Part shown: one piece after another, positions 1-6,317 of the stretch
Numbering within the stretch: position 1 is the stretch's first letter
How the letters are laid out: each line of letters opens with the position of its first letter
From: an uncultured Bacteroidota bacterium
Lineage (GTDB): Bacteria; Bacteroidota; Bacteroidia; B-17B0; Aurantibacillaceae
Direction of reading: 5' to 3'
Assembly (NCBI GenBank): GCA_937868675.1
Contig: CALMNJ010000264.1
Span: forward strand, 1 to 9,069
DNA length: 9,069 nucleotides
Notes under the pieces: generated by a model
The model's database searches: none
What the model saw: only the letters and a program-made list of their open reading frames with translations
Told to the model about the DNA's origin: nothing
Translations under genes and position numbers: made by a program

Positions 1-171
1 AGCGGTATTTTACAGTATTTTACATCAGCCACTACAGCGCCGGTTGGCAATACAAACCATTGCAAAGTAACGTCTCTGGCAATTGAAATAACGGCTGATC
101 CGGCTTACAGGGCCCAAATTATGTCTAAACTTGATATCGGTGCCCTTAAACAACTGGTAAACGGCATGTAA
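1..171 (+). CDS. C-terminal fragment of an unidentified protein
   Basis: An open frame enters from the left edge and stops at TAA 169-171, giving the last 56 residues of a protein whose start lies outside the window. The visible part has one Cys and one His close together (NHCK) and ends in a probably helical tail, LDIGALKQLVNGM. I do not recognise the family and propose no function. The frame is open throughout and ends 74 bases before the transaldolase start on the same strand, which fits a real gene end, but 56 residues could be open by chance. Confidence 0.5.
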   Translation, partial: SGILQYFTSATTAPVGNTNHCKVTSLAIEITADPAYRAQIMSKLDIGALKQLVNGM

Positions 172-245
172 CGTTTGGATTTTGTTAAAACAAAACGCCA
201 ACCCGAACCAATCTAAGTTTTATATTGGCTCCGCATTAATTTACC

Positions 246-893
246 ATGAAATTTTTTATAGACACGGCCAACCTGGCCCAGATTAAAGAAGCACAAGACC
301 TTGGCGTTCTTGATGGCGTAACCACCAACCCCTCGCTTATGGCGAAAGAAGGTATCAAGGGGCGGGATAATATCCTGAAACATTATGTTGATATCTGCGA
401 AATAGTTACCGGCGACGTAAGCGCAGAGGTAATTGCCACCGATTATGATGGCATTATCCGGGAAGGCGAAGCCCTTGCCGAACTGCATGAACGCATTGTG
501 GTAAAAGTGCCCATGATAAAGGATGGTGTTAAAGCAATAAAATACTTTACTGATAAAGGGATCAAAACCAACTGTACACTTGTTTTTTCGGCAGGACAGG
601 CGCTTCTGGCTGCTAAAGCCGGCGCCACCTACGTTTCACCTTTCATTGGCCGGCTCGACGATGTGAGTACCGACGGACTCAGACTGATAGAAGACATCCG
701 GGTTATTTACGATAATTTTAACTACCAGACACAGATTCTTGCCGCCAGTGTGCGACACCCCATGCACATTATTGAATGCGCCATGATTGGAGCCGATGTG
801 GCCACGTGTCCGCTTAGCGCCATTACCGCATTGCTCAAGCACCCCCTAACAGATAGCGGGCTTGCACAGTTTCTGGCCGACGCTAAAAAATAA
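246..893 (+). CDS. Small transaldolase (TalC/FSA family)
   Basis: This is a 215-residue class I aldolase of the short transaldolase/fructose-6-phosphate aldolase family, a cytoplasmic TIM barrel and a usual length for the group. The N-terminus (FFIDTANLAQIK) and the GVTTNPSL motif at 24-31 are family signatures. The Schiff-base lysine is K87 in IVVKVPM. Two positions separate the activities. E61 (SAEV) stands where E. coli FSA has Gln59, and F133 (SPFIGRLDD) stands where FSA has Tyr131. Glu and Phe are the transaldolase residues, so transfer of a dihydroxyacetone unit between sugar phosphates in the non-oxidative pentose phosphate pathway is more likely than fructose-6-phosphate cleavage. The ATG follows an A/T-rich leader with no Shine-Dalgarno sequence. 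The gene appears to stand alone. The family is certain; the exact activity is inferred. Confidence 0.95.
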   Translation: MKFFIDTANLAQIKEAQDLGVLDGVTTNPSLMAKEGIKGRDNILKHYVDICEIVTGDVSAEVIATDYDGIIREGEALAELHERIVVKVPMIKDGVKAIKYFTDKGIKTNCTLVFSAGQALLAAKAGATYVSPFIGRLDDVSTDGLRLIEDIRVIYDNFNYQTQILAASVRHPMHIIECAMIGADVATCPLSAITALLKHPLTDSGLAQFLADAKK

Positions 894-948
894 GGTTCCT
901 ATTGGTATCAGAGAAGCCGGCCGTTTTTCTTTTCGTAATTTAGTTCAA

Positions 949-1569
949 ATGAAAAACATCCGCCCGGCTTTTTGTTTTTGTCTGGTGCTCATATCCTTGC
1001 AGGCTGCTGCGCAACATCGCAAATATACATGGCCTGAAATACGATGGGGTATTTTTCATCCGGTTGCCACAATTAAGCTAAACCGAATAACTAAATCCTG
1101 CGACAGTATTTACCGCCGCGTGCTAAAGGAAAACACATTTATTGCCGACTACAACAATGGCGGCCGTCAGGATGCTTACCGGCATGTATTTTATATGGCC
1201 GCTTTTGCCCAAAAAATTGCCCCCCGCAAAGTGAGGCGATTAGGCGAATTGCATGAAAAAGGCAATTACCTCATGTATAAACGCAGCATGCTTGAAGATG
1301 GTGAACTTGCCGACAGTCTCAGCAATCAAATGGACTTGAAGAATAACGAATGCGGAATTAATCTGGCGGCTTCAGGCAAAAGTGTGTCACTAACCGAACT
1401 TTCTTATAAGGCTGTAAGATTGATTGAAGAAGGAAAAGCGTTTATTATGAAACGAAATAAAGACGGAAATTATCTGGATTGCTCAGGAAACCTTGTGGTA
1501 TTAAAAAAAAAAAAAAAATGGAGCATACCAAAATGTCTGGTACCGTCAAACACGGCCTATATCAACTGA
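949..1569 (+). CDS. Secreted protein resembling the DUF6973 family
   Basis: I chose the ATG at 949, not the in-frame ATG at 862 inside the transaldolase gene, because it gives a clean Sec signal peptide: MKNIR, a hydrophobic core at 6-18, and a cleavage site near AAAQ (19-22). The protein has 206 residues and should be periplasmic or exported. The mature part carries polar motifs I associate from memory with the DUF6973 domain: NGGRQDAYRH at 70-79, LGELHE at 98-103 and MDLKNNECG at 128-136. The invariant-looking H79, H102, E103, D129 and N132 suggest a catalytic or metal site, but the reaction is unknown. A run of 16 A at 1503-1518 encodes LKKKKK at 185-190. After it the frame continues with WSIPKCLVPSN, and C178 and C196 could form a disulfide. 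Its end overlaps the convergent GNAT gene by 13 bases. Confidence 0.75.
   Translation: MKNIRPAFCFCLVLISLQAAAQHRKYTWPEIRWGIFHPVATIKLNRITKSCDSIYRRVLKENTFIADYNNGGRQDAYRHVFYMAAFAQKIAPRKVRRLGELHEKGNYLMYKRSMLEDGELADSLSNQMDLKNNECGINLAASGKSVSLTELSYKAVRLIEEGKAFIMKRNKDGNYLDCSGNLVVLKKKKKWSIPKCLVPSNTAYIN
1503..1518 (+). repeat. A16 homopolymer inside a coding region
   Basis: Sixteen consecutive A residues encode five Lys codons in the last tenth of the secreted protein gene. Loss of one A would switch the tail to NGAYQNVWYRQ and a stop at 1583-1585. Gain of one A would switch it to a tail starting MEHTKMSG that ends near 1664. Such tracts are prone to replication and transcription slippage and also to assembly error. 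Confidence 0.9.
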
Positions 1570-2027
1570 AGTTGTTTATACCTGAGTTTGCAGTTTATCC
1601 ACTCGCCATCCAGTTCGCTGCCGTACTTTTTATAAAACCCAATGGCGGGTTCATTCCACTCTAGCACCTGCCACTCCAGCCTGCGCACGTTTTCCTTTTT
1701 CGCAATTTGAAGCACCTTTTCAAAAAGCAGTTTACCGTAGCCATTACCTCGCTCACGGCTGGTAACAATTATATCTTCCAGAAACATACAGCGGCCCTTC
1801 CAGGTGGAGTATTTGAAATAATATACTGCCAGTCCAACAATTTTATTGTTCTTCTTAAGCACATAAAAATCAAAGACTTTATTTTTTCCGAAGCCCCAGT
1901 TGGTCATCTCCGCCACCGTAACCTCCACTTCACCAGGCGAGCGTTCGAATACTGCCAGTTCATTTACAAGCTTAAGTGCGTCCGGAATGTGTGATCTCGT
2001 GCCTTTGAGCAATTTAATCTGTTTCAT
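1557..2027 (-). CDS. GNAT N-acetyltransferase, SSAT-like
   Basis: This is a 156-residue single-domain Gcn5-related acetyltransferase and should be a cytoplasmic acetyl-CoA-dependent enzyme. It resembles the spermidine/spermine (or thialysine) acetyltransferase subgroup. The sequence shows YSTWKGRCMFLEDIIV at 73-88, where LED is typical of SSAT-like proteins, then the acetyl-CoA pyrophosphate loop RERGNGYG at 91-98. The C-terminal motif is LEWNEPAIGFYKKYG at 122-136, with Y132 at the position of the usual general acid. The substrate is inferred only from subgroup resemblance and could be a polyamine, a lysine-like amino acid or another small amine. Its ATG overlaps the TGA of the upstream 117-residue gene (ATGA), which suggests translational coupling. 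It is the last gene of the birA block, and its stop lies inside the convergent secreted-protein gene. Confidence 0.92.
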   Translation of the reverse strand: MKQIKLLKGTRSHIPDALKLVNELAVFERSPGEVEVTVAEMTNWGFGKNKVFDFYVLKKNNKIVGLAVYYFKYSTWKGRCMFLEDIIVTSRERGNGYGKLLFEKVLQIAKKENVRRLEWQVLEWNEPAIGFYKKYGSELDGEWINCKLRYKQLQLI

Positions 2028-2377
2028 TTTTGTGGGAAATTTTTGCGAATGACTACTTTTTGTAATACCCGTTTAATTACTAGTTCGCTTACCAGTTCCA
2101 AAAAACTTATTGACGGGTTTAATTTGCTGTAACGTTTTATTTGTTCCTCGCTCACATCAATCCGGTACAACAGATTTTCAAGCTCACGGCCACCCATTTT
2201 TCCGGCCCTTGTGAGCTGTTCCTGTAAAACATTTTTCAAAATTGACCATTCCTGAGGAATATGCTCACAAAAACCAGCGTCAAGTCCTGCGCCTTCAAAA
2301 TCTTTTTTTAGCTGCAGCCTGAACAGTTCAAACAGGCCCTGTTGTTGCAATTGCAACTGTTCTGAACCGCGCTCCAT
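2024..2377 (-). CDS. Conserved-looking hypothetical protein, 117 aa
   Basis: I do not recognise a named family. The protein is soluble-looking, with no signal peptide or membrane segment, a single Cys (C37) and an apparently all-helical make-up. It has a Gln/Leu-rich start (residues 7-24), a middle section with ENLLYRIDVSEEQIKRY at 67-83, and a helical, basic end (FLELVSELVIKRVLQKVVIRK, roughly 92-112). It is clearly translated: it lies 3 bases after the ferredoxin gene and overlaps the GNAT gene by 4 bases, all on one strand. This suggests a function tied to one or both neighbours, perhaps as a partner protein, but nothing in the sequence shows what it does. I recall similar small helical proteins in Bacteroidota genomes, but that is memory, not a search. 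Confidence 0.75.
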   Translation of the reverse strand: MERGSEQLQLQQQGLFELFRLQLKKDFEGAGLDAGFCEHIPQEWSILKNVLQEQLTRAGKMGGRELENLLYRIDVSEEQIKRYSKLNPSISFLELVSELVIKRVLQKVVIRKNFPQK

Positions 2378-2380
2378 TTC

Positions 2381-2689
2381 CTATTTTTTAATCAGCAGGC
2401 GTTCTACTTTTTTGTTTTCGAGAATATGCGATGCAACAATTTCTTTCACATCGTCTTTTTTTACACCCACATAAAAAGTGCCATCAGGATAAATAGCCAC
2501 CGTTGGCCCAAAATCGCAAATGCCAAGGCAACCACTTTTGTTGGCTCGGGTTTTAAGATTTACATTAAGGCCTTTGAGTTGTTTTTTGAATTCAGCCACC
2601 AAATCAAGACCATGTGCCTCTCCACAACTCAATCGGTCACTACCGGTACGCTGATTGGTACAAACAAAAATATGTACATCGTAAACCAT
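2381..2689 (-). CDS. Thioredoxin-like [2Fe-2S] ferredoxin
   Basis: This is a 102-residue cytoplasmic electron carrier of the thioredoxin-fold [2Fe-2S] ferredoxin group (COG3411, Aquifex-type). The four cluster ligands are visible as C10 and C22 (11 residues between) and C54 and C58 (CLGIC). This spacing is almost the same as in the Aquifex protein (C9, C22, C55, C59). KSGCLGICDFGPTVAIYPDG at 51-70 is the hallmark segment, with a cis-proline-like GPT and the following YPDG. The N-terminus VYDVHIFVCTNQR matches the first strand of the fold. Stand-alone proteins of this kind have no well-settled partner enzyme. It lies 28 bases after birA and 3 bases before the unknown 117-residue gene, so it is probably in the same transcript. 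Confidence 0.93.
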   Translation of the reverse strand: MVYDVHIFVCTNQRTGSDRLSCGEAHGLDLVAEFKKQLKGLNVNLKTRANKSGCLGICDFGPTVAIYPDGTFYVGVKKDDVKEIVASHILENKKVERLLIKK

Positions 2690-2717
2690 AACATTTCATC
2701 AATTTATCGCTTCGTTA

Positions 2718-3476
2718 TCAAATAAGCCATTTCACTTCCTTTACGTCTACTTCCCTTAAAATTTCGTCCTCACCTTTCAGCAGCAACAGGCCGGCCGGCG
2801 ATATACCTTCCACAAACATACGCCTCACAGCTCCATTCAGTTCAAACCAAACGGAATTTTTAATTCCAAAAAAATTACTCAGGTATTCGCCTCCCAGCAG
2901 GTCAAACTTGCCGGCCATTAATGACAAATAACGTTTTTCAAGCCAGTAACAAAATTTCAACATCACATCCCGCGTATCAAACGAAACATCAGCAATGAGT
3001 TTGAGCGATGTGGCCCCTTCCAGATTATTGAAAAAGGTTTGGTTCACATTAATGCCCACCCCCACCACACTCCAGATCACATCGTTGTTTACCAGATTAT
3101 TTTCAATAAGTACACCGGCAATTTTGCGGCGGTTCACCAAAATGTCATTCGGCCATTTAATTTTAATGTCAAATTGGCTATTGTCGAGTAATTGTGCTAT
3201 TGTGTCATAACAGGCAAGCGCAGCTACCTGGTACAGAAAATGTTGTTTTTTGAGGCTTAAAAACGCCGGTTTAAGAATGACCGAAACCATCATGTTGCTG
3301 CCTGGCTCCGACTCCCAGGAGGTTCCGCGCTGTCCGCGTCCCCGGGTTTGATGATCGGTGTAAATAATTGTACCCTCGGGTGGGTTAACGTTCTTTAACA
3401 TCTCAATGGCATAGGAATTGGTGCTTTCGGTAACGGGTAAAAAAACAGGATTTTTACCGATAAATAGTGTTTCCAT
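2718..3476 (-). CDS. birA: Biotin-protein ligase, monofunctional
   Basis: This enzyme activates biotin with ATP and attaches it to the lysine of biotin carboxyl carrier domains, such as that of acetyl-CoA carboxylase, in the cytoplasm. With the ATG at 3474-3476 it has 252 residues. The motifs are ESTNSYA (17-23), the biotinyl-AMP loop TRGRGQRGTSW (44-54), KWPND (107-111) and RRKIAG with K118 (116-121). A small C-terminal beta domain includes GAVRRMFVEGISPAGLLLL (215-233). There is no N-terminal helix-turn-helix, so unlike E. coli BirA it should not repress biotin genes. An in-frame ATG at 3549-3551 would add 25 residues unlike the family, so I prefer the internal start. It is the first gene of the minus-strand block and diverges from rsfS. 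Confidence 0.95.
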   Translation of the reverse strand: METLFIGKNPVFLPVTESTNSYAIEMLKNVNPPEGTIIYTDHQTRGRGQRGTSWESEPGSNMMVSVILKPAFLSLKKQHFLYQVAALACYDTIAQLLDNSQFDIKIKWPNDILVNRRKIAGVLIENNLVNNDVIWSVVGVGINVNQTFFNNLEGATSLKLIADVSFDTRDVMLKFCYWLEKRYLSLMAGKFDLLGGEYLSNFFGIKNSVWFELNGAVRRMFVEGISPAGLLLLKGEDEILREVDVKEVKWLI

Positions 3477-3491
3477 TACGCCAAATAAGTC

Positions 3492-3499
3492 TAAATTTG
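3492..3499 (+). promoter_or_regulatory. Putative -7 promoter element for rsfS-ftsH
   Basis: TAAATTTG exactly matches the Bacteroidota housekeeping -7 consensus TAnnTTTG. It lies 57 bases before the rsfS ATG, in the birA/rsfS intergenic region. The matching -33 TTTG is weak: only GTTT near 3469-3472 is present. The call rests on one short motif plus position. Confidence 0.4.
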
Positions 3500-3556
3500 T
3501 TGTTTCTGTAAACGTAGTAAAAAGTATTATACGCTTAGCAATTATAAACATTAAAT

Positions 3557-4141
3557 ATGGCCAAAAAACCGGTCGCTAAACGCCAGGTTAAAAAAACGCC
3601 GGGACAAACGCGCAAAAAAACGGTAGCCGGAAAATCGAAACCGGGTGCTAAAAAAGCAAGCTCAAAAAATTCGGGAAATAAAAAAGCACTTAGCGAAAAA
3701 GAACGCGAACTCAGAGCCGCAAATCTTATTGCCAATTCCGAACGCAAAACCAAAAGCACGGGTAAGCGACCTAAAAAAAACGCTACCGGCAAGCAAACGC
3801 TGAGCCTTGTGGAAGCCGTGGTAGAAGGTATTCGCGAAAAAAAAGGCCGAAATATCACGGTTCTGAACCTGAAAGATATTGATAACCGGGTAACCGACTT
3901 TTTTGTGATCGCCGATGCTGAAAGCAGCATCCACGTAAACTCCATTGCCGATGGTGTGGAAGAAACGGTGATTAAACTTACAGGTGAAAAGCCCTATCAC
4001 AGCGAAGGAAAACAAAACAACGAGTGGATTCTTGTGGACTATATCAATGTTGTGGCCCACATTTTCAGACGCGACATGCGCGAACATTACAACATTGAAG
4101 GCCTGTGGGGAGATGCCGAAATTACACACCCCGGCGATTAA
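3557..4141 (+). CDS. rsfS: Ribosomal silencing factor RsfS with basic N-terminal extension
   Basis: RsfS (YbeB/Iojap) binds ribosomal protein uL14 and blocks joining of the 30S and 50S subunits when nutrients are short. The family domain spans about 82-188 of 194 residues: LVEAVVEGIREKKG, VTDFFVIADAES (112-123), EGKQNNEWILVDYINVVAHIF (150-170) and REHYNIEGLWGDAE (175-188). RsfS proteins usually have about 105-130 residues. Here about 80 residues precede the domain, rich in Lys, Ala, Ser and Thr, with 27 Lys/Arg and only 4 Glu in the first 80. There is no Met between residue 1 and the domain, and a promoter-like element lies upstream of the ATG, so the extension is probably real. The tail looks disordered and nucleic-acid-binding and could contact rRNA; that role is inferred. 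It lies 18 bases before ftsH and is probably cotranscribed. Confidence 0.93.
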   Translation: MAKKPVAKRQVKKTPGQTRKKTVAGKSKPGAKKASSKNSGNKKALSEKERELRAANLIANSERKTKSTGKRPKKNATGKQTLSLVEAVVEGIREKKGRNITVLNLKDIDNRVTDFFVIADAESSIHVNSIADGVEETVIKLTGEKPYHSEGKQNNEWILVDYINVVAHIFRRDMREHYNIEGLWGDAEITHPGD

Positions 4142-4159
4142 ACAATTAGTATTCAAACA

Positions 4160-6217
4160 ATGAGTGAACAACAGGAACCATTACAAAACAATCCCGGTCA
4201 GCAGCAGGACGACGAAAGAAAAAAGCAGTTTGAACGGATGAAAGAGCGCTTTGGAAGACAAAACCAACCGGGCGCTGGCAAAAACAACAGCGGCAATAAT
4301 TTTTACTGGATATACGGAGCCGTGATTGTTGTGCTGCTTTTCTTTATTTTTTACGGAAGCGATTTCAACTCACGGACACATGAGGTAACGCCAAACGCTT
4401 TTTTCAGAGATATGCTGGCAAAAGGCGATGTGCAGGATGTGGTGATTGTAAATAAAACCATTGCCCGCATCACCATTAATCCCGACAGTGCGGCTAAACT
4501 CGACCGCTACAAAAACCCCGCTACCAATCAGCCTTTCTTTCCGAATCCGAAGTTTAAAGGACCCCACTTTGTCGTGTCGGTTCCTTCCATTGATTACTTT
4601 CTTCAGCGGATGGAAAAAGAACAAACGGATGCCGGTATTCCCAAAGAGCGCCAGGTGTCGGCACGCAGCATTGAAGAATCGAACTGGGTTACCGATCAGT
4701 TGCCCTGGATGGTCCCTATTATCCTCATGATCGTTATCTGGATCATTATGATGCGCCGCATGAGCGGCGGCAGCAGTGGCCCCGGCCAGATATTCAACAT
4801 CGGAAAATCAAAAGCCACCCTTTTTGATAAAGACACTCACGTTAACGTCACGTTTAATGATGTGGCAGGCCTCGATGGCGCCAAACTGGAAGTCATGGAG
4901 ATCGTTGACTTCCTTAAGAACTCCAAAAAATATACCGATCTGGGAGCCAAAATACCAAAAGGTGCCTTGCTGGTTGGCCCTCCGGGCACCGGCAAAACCC
5001 TGCTGGCAAAAGCGGTTGCAGGCGAAGCCAAAGTTCCGTTCTTCTCTCTGAGCGGATCGGACTTTGTTGAAATGTTCGTGGGTGTTGGGGCTTCGCGTGT
5101 GCGCGATCTTTTCAGGCAGGCAAAAGAAAAAGCCCCTTGTATTATTTTTATTGATGAGATTGATGCCATTGGCCGCGCCCGTGGAAGAAGTATTTCTGCC
5201 GGATCAAACGACGAACGCGAAAATACTCTCAATCAACTGCTCACCGAAATGGACGGTTTTGGCACCAACAGCGGCGTAATAATACTGGCTGCCACCAACC
5301 GTGCCGATATTCTCGACAGGGCCCTTATGCGTGCTGGTCGTTTCGATCGCCAGATCTATGTTGATATGCCGGATCTTAACGAACGAAAGGAAATCTTCCA
5401 GGTACATCTTAAAAAAATAAAGATTGACGAGAGTGTGCAGATAGACTTTTTGGCCAAACAAACACCGGGCTTCAGCGGTGCTGATATTGCCAACATTTGT
5501 AACGAGGCCGCGCTGATTGCAGCACGTTCCAACAAAAAAACCGTTCAGCGTCAGGATTTCCTTGATGCCGTTGACCGGATCATTGCAGGCCTCGAGAAGA
5601 AAAACAAAATTATTACCCCGCAGGAAAAACGGGTTATCGCCTTCCACGAAGCCGGACACGCAACCGTAAGCTGGATGCTTGAATATGCAAGCCCACTTGT
5701 AAAGGTAACTATTGTGCCACGCGGAAAATCGCTGGGTGCCGCATGGTACCTGCCCGAAGAGCGCCAGATAACCACCGCTGAACAAATCATGGATGAAATG
5801 TGTGCAGCCCTTGGTGGAAGAGCTGCCGAAGAAATTGTGTTTGGAAAAGTAAGTACAGGTGCCTTAAGCGATCTTGAAAAAATAACCAAACAGGCATACG
5901 CCAGTATTGTTTACTACGGCCTTAATGAAAAAGTAGGGAATTTGAGCTATTACGATAGCAGCGGACAAAGCGAGTACTCGTTTGGTAAACCATACAGCGA
6001 AAGCACCGCAAAAACCATTGACGAAGAAGCCAAAAAAATGGTTGACATTGCTTATGCAAAAACAAAACAGATATTGTCAGTGAATAAAGAAAAACTGACT
6101 GTTCTGGCAGAAAAACTTCTCGAAAAAGAGGTTATTTTCAAAGAGGATCTTGAAGAAATTTTCGGGAAACGCCCTTTCGACAAGCCGGATGATGCGGCCA
6201 AAAGCCTTGAAGTATAA
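4160..6217 (+). CDS. ftsH: ATP-dependent zinc metalloprotease FtsH
   Basis: FtsH is the hexameric inner-membrane AAA+ protease that extracts and degrades membrane proteins and some short-lived cytoplasmic regulators. This copy has 685 residues. A polar, Gln/Asn-rich cytoplasmic leader (1-47) precedes TM1 (about 48-66). A periplasmic domain follows, then TM2 (about 182-198). The AAA module shows Walker A GPPGTGKT (273-280), the pore motif MFVG with F306, Walker B IIFIDE (328-333), and the second region of homology ending RAGRFDR, with arginine fingers R391 and R394. The M41 protease domain has HEAGH at 496-500 and a probable third zinc ligand D571 in TGALSDLEK. All key residues are present. 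The long leader before TM1 differs from E. coli FtsH, where TM1 is almost at the N-terminus. It follows rsfS by 18 bases and is closed by the hairpin at 6240. Confidence 0.98.
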   Translation: MSEQQEPLQNNPGQQQDDERKKQFERMKERFGRQNQPGAGKNNSGNNFYWIYGAVIVVLLFFIFYGSDFNSRTHEVTPNAFFRDMLAKGDVQDVVIVNKTIARITINPDSAAKLDRYKNPATNQPFFPNPKFKGPHFVVSVPSIDYFLQRMEKEQTDAGIPKERQVSARSIEESNWVTDQLPWMVPIILMIVIWIIMMRRMSGGSSGPGQIFNIGKSKATLFDKDTHVNVTFNDVAGLDGAKLEVMEIVDFLKNSKKYTDLGAKIPKGALLVGPPGTGKTLLAKAVAGEAKVPFFSLSGSDFVEMFVGVGASRVRDLFRQAKEKAPCIIFIDEIDAIGRARGRSISAGSNDERENTLNQLLTEMDGFGTNSGVIILAATNRADILDRALMRAGRFDRQIYVDMPDLNERKEIFQVHLKKIKIDESVQIDFLAKQTPGFSGADIANICNEAALIAARSNKKTVQRQDFLDAVDRIIAGLEKKNKIITPQEKRVIAFHEAGHATVSWMLEYASPLVKVTIVPRGKSLGAAWYLPEERQITTAEQIMDEMCAALGGRAAEEIVFGKVSTGALSDLEKITKQAYASIVYYGLNEKVGNLSYYDSSGQSEYSFGKPYSESTAKTIDEEAKKMVDIAYAKTKQILSVNKEKLTVLAEKLLEKEVIFKEDLEEIFGKRPFDKPDDAAKSLEV

Positions 6218-6239
6218 CGAATAGTCCGTTTATGTATAA

Positions 6240-6279
6240 CAAGAAACCCGGCCGCTTCAGCGCCGGGTTTCTTGTTTTT
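6240..6279 (+). terminator. Intrinsic terminator after ftsH
   Basis: Arms 6240-6252 (CAAGAAACCCGGC) and 6262-6274 (GCCGGGTTTCTTG) are perfectly complementary over 13 pairs. The 9-base loop can itself close by two more pairs around TTCA. TTTTT follows at 6275-6279. It begins 23 bases after the ftsH stop. In the minus direction the same hairpin lies 44 bases past the protease stop and is followed by an A/T-rich tract, so it may also serve that gene. Confidence 0.9.
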
Positions 6280-6317
6280 GTCATTGTGTCTTGTAATGTC
6301 AAAGATTGCGTTTCGCG

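Noticed and set aside
180..195. Inverted repeat TTTTGTTAAAACAAAA after the first gene fragment, as a possible terminator
   Set aside because: It is almost all A/T with a two-base loop and no following T run, so it would form a weak hairpin at best.
214..228. TAAGTTTT and TATATTGG as promoter -7 elements for the transaldolase gene
   Set aside because: Neither is an exact TAnnTTTG match, and the nearest upstream TTTG (181-184) is too far away.
862..948. Upstream ATG at 862 as the start of the secreted-protein gene
   Set aside because: It lies inside the transaldolase gene and would bury the signal peptide behind 29 residues of out-of-frame sequence.
914..970. Complementary arms AAGCCGG (914-920) and CCGGCTT (964-970) followed by T-rich sequence, as an attenuator around the start of the secreted-protein gene
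   Set aside because: The 43-base loop is large, the stem is short, and the second arm simply encodes part of the signal peptide. Chance is a sufficient explanation.
3477..3551. Upstream ATG at 3551 as the birA start
   Set aside because: The added 25 residues do not resemble biotin ligases and would use up the shared birA/rsfS promoter region.
5204..5785. Long minus-strand open frame (193 codons) inside ftsH
   Set aside because: It is an antisense shadow of a strongly conserved gene, with no recognisable domain.
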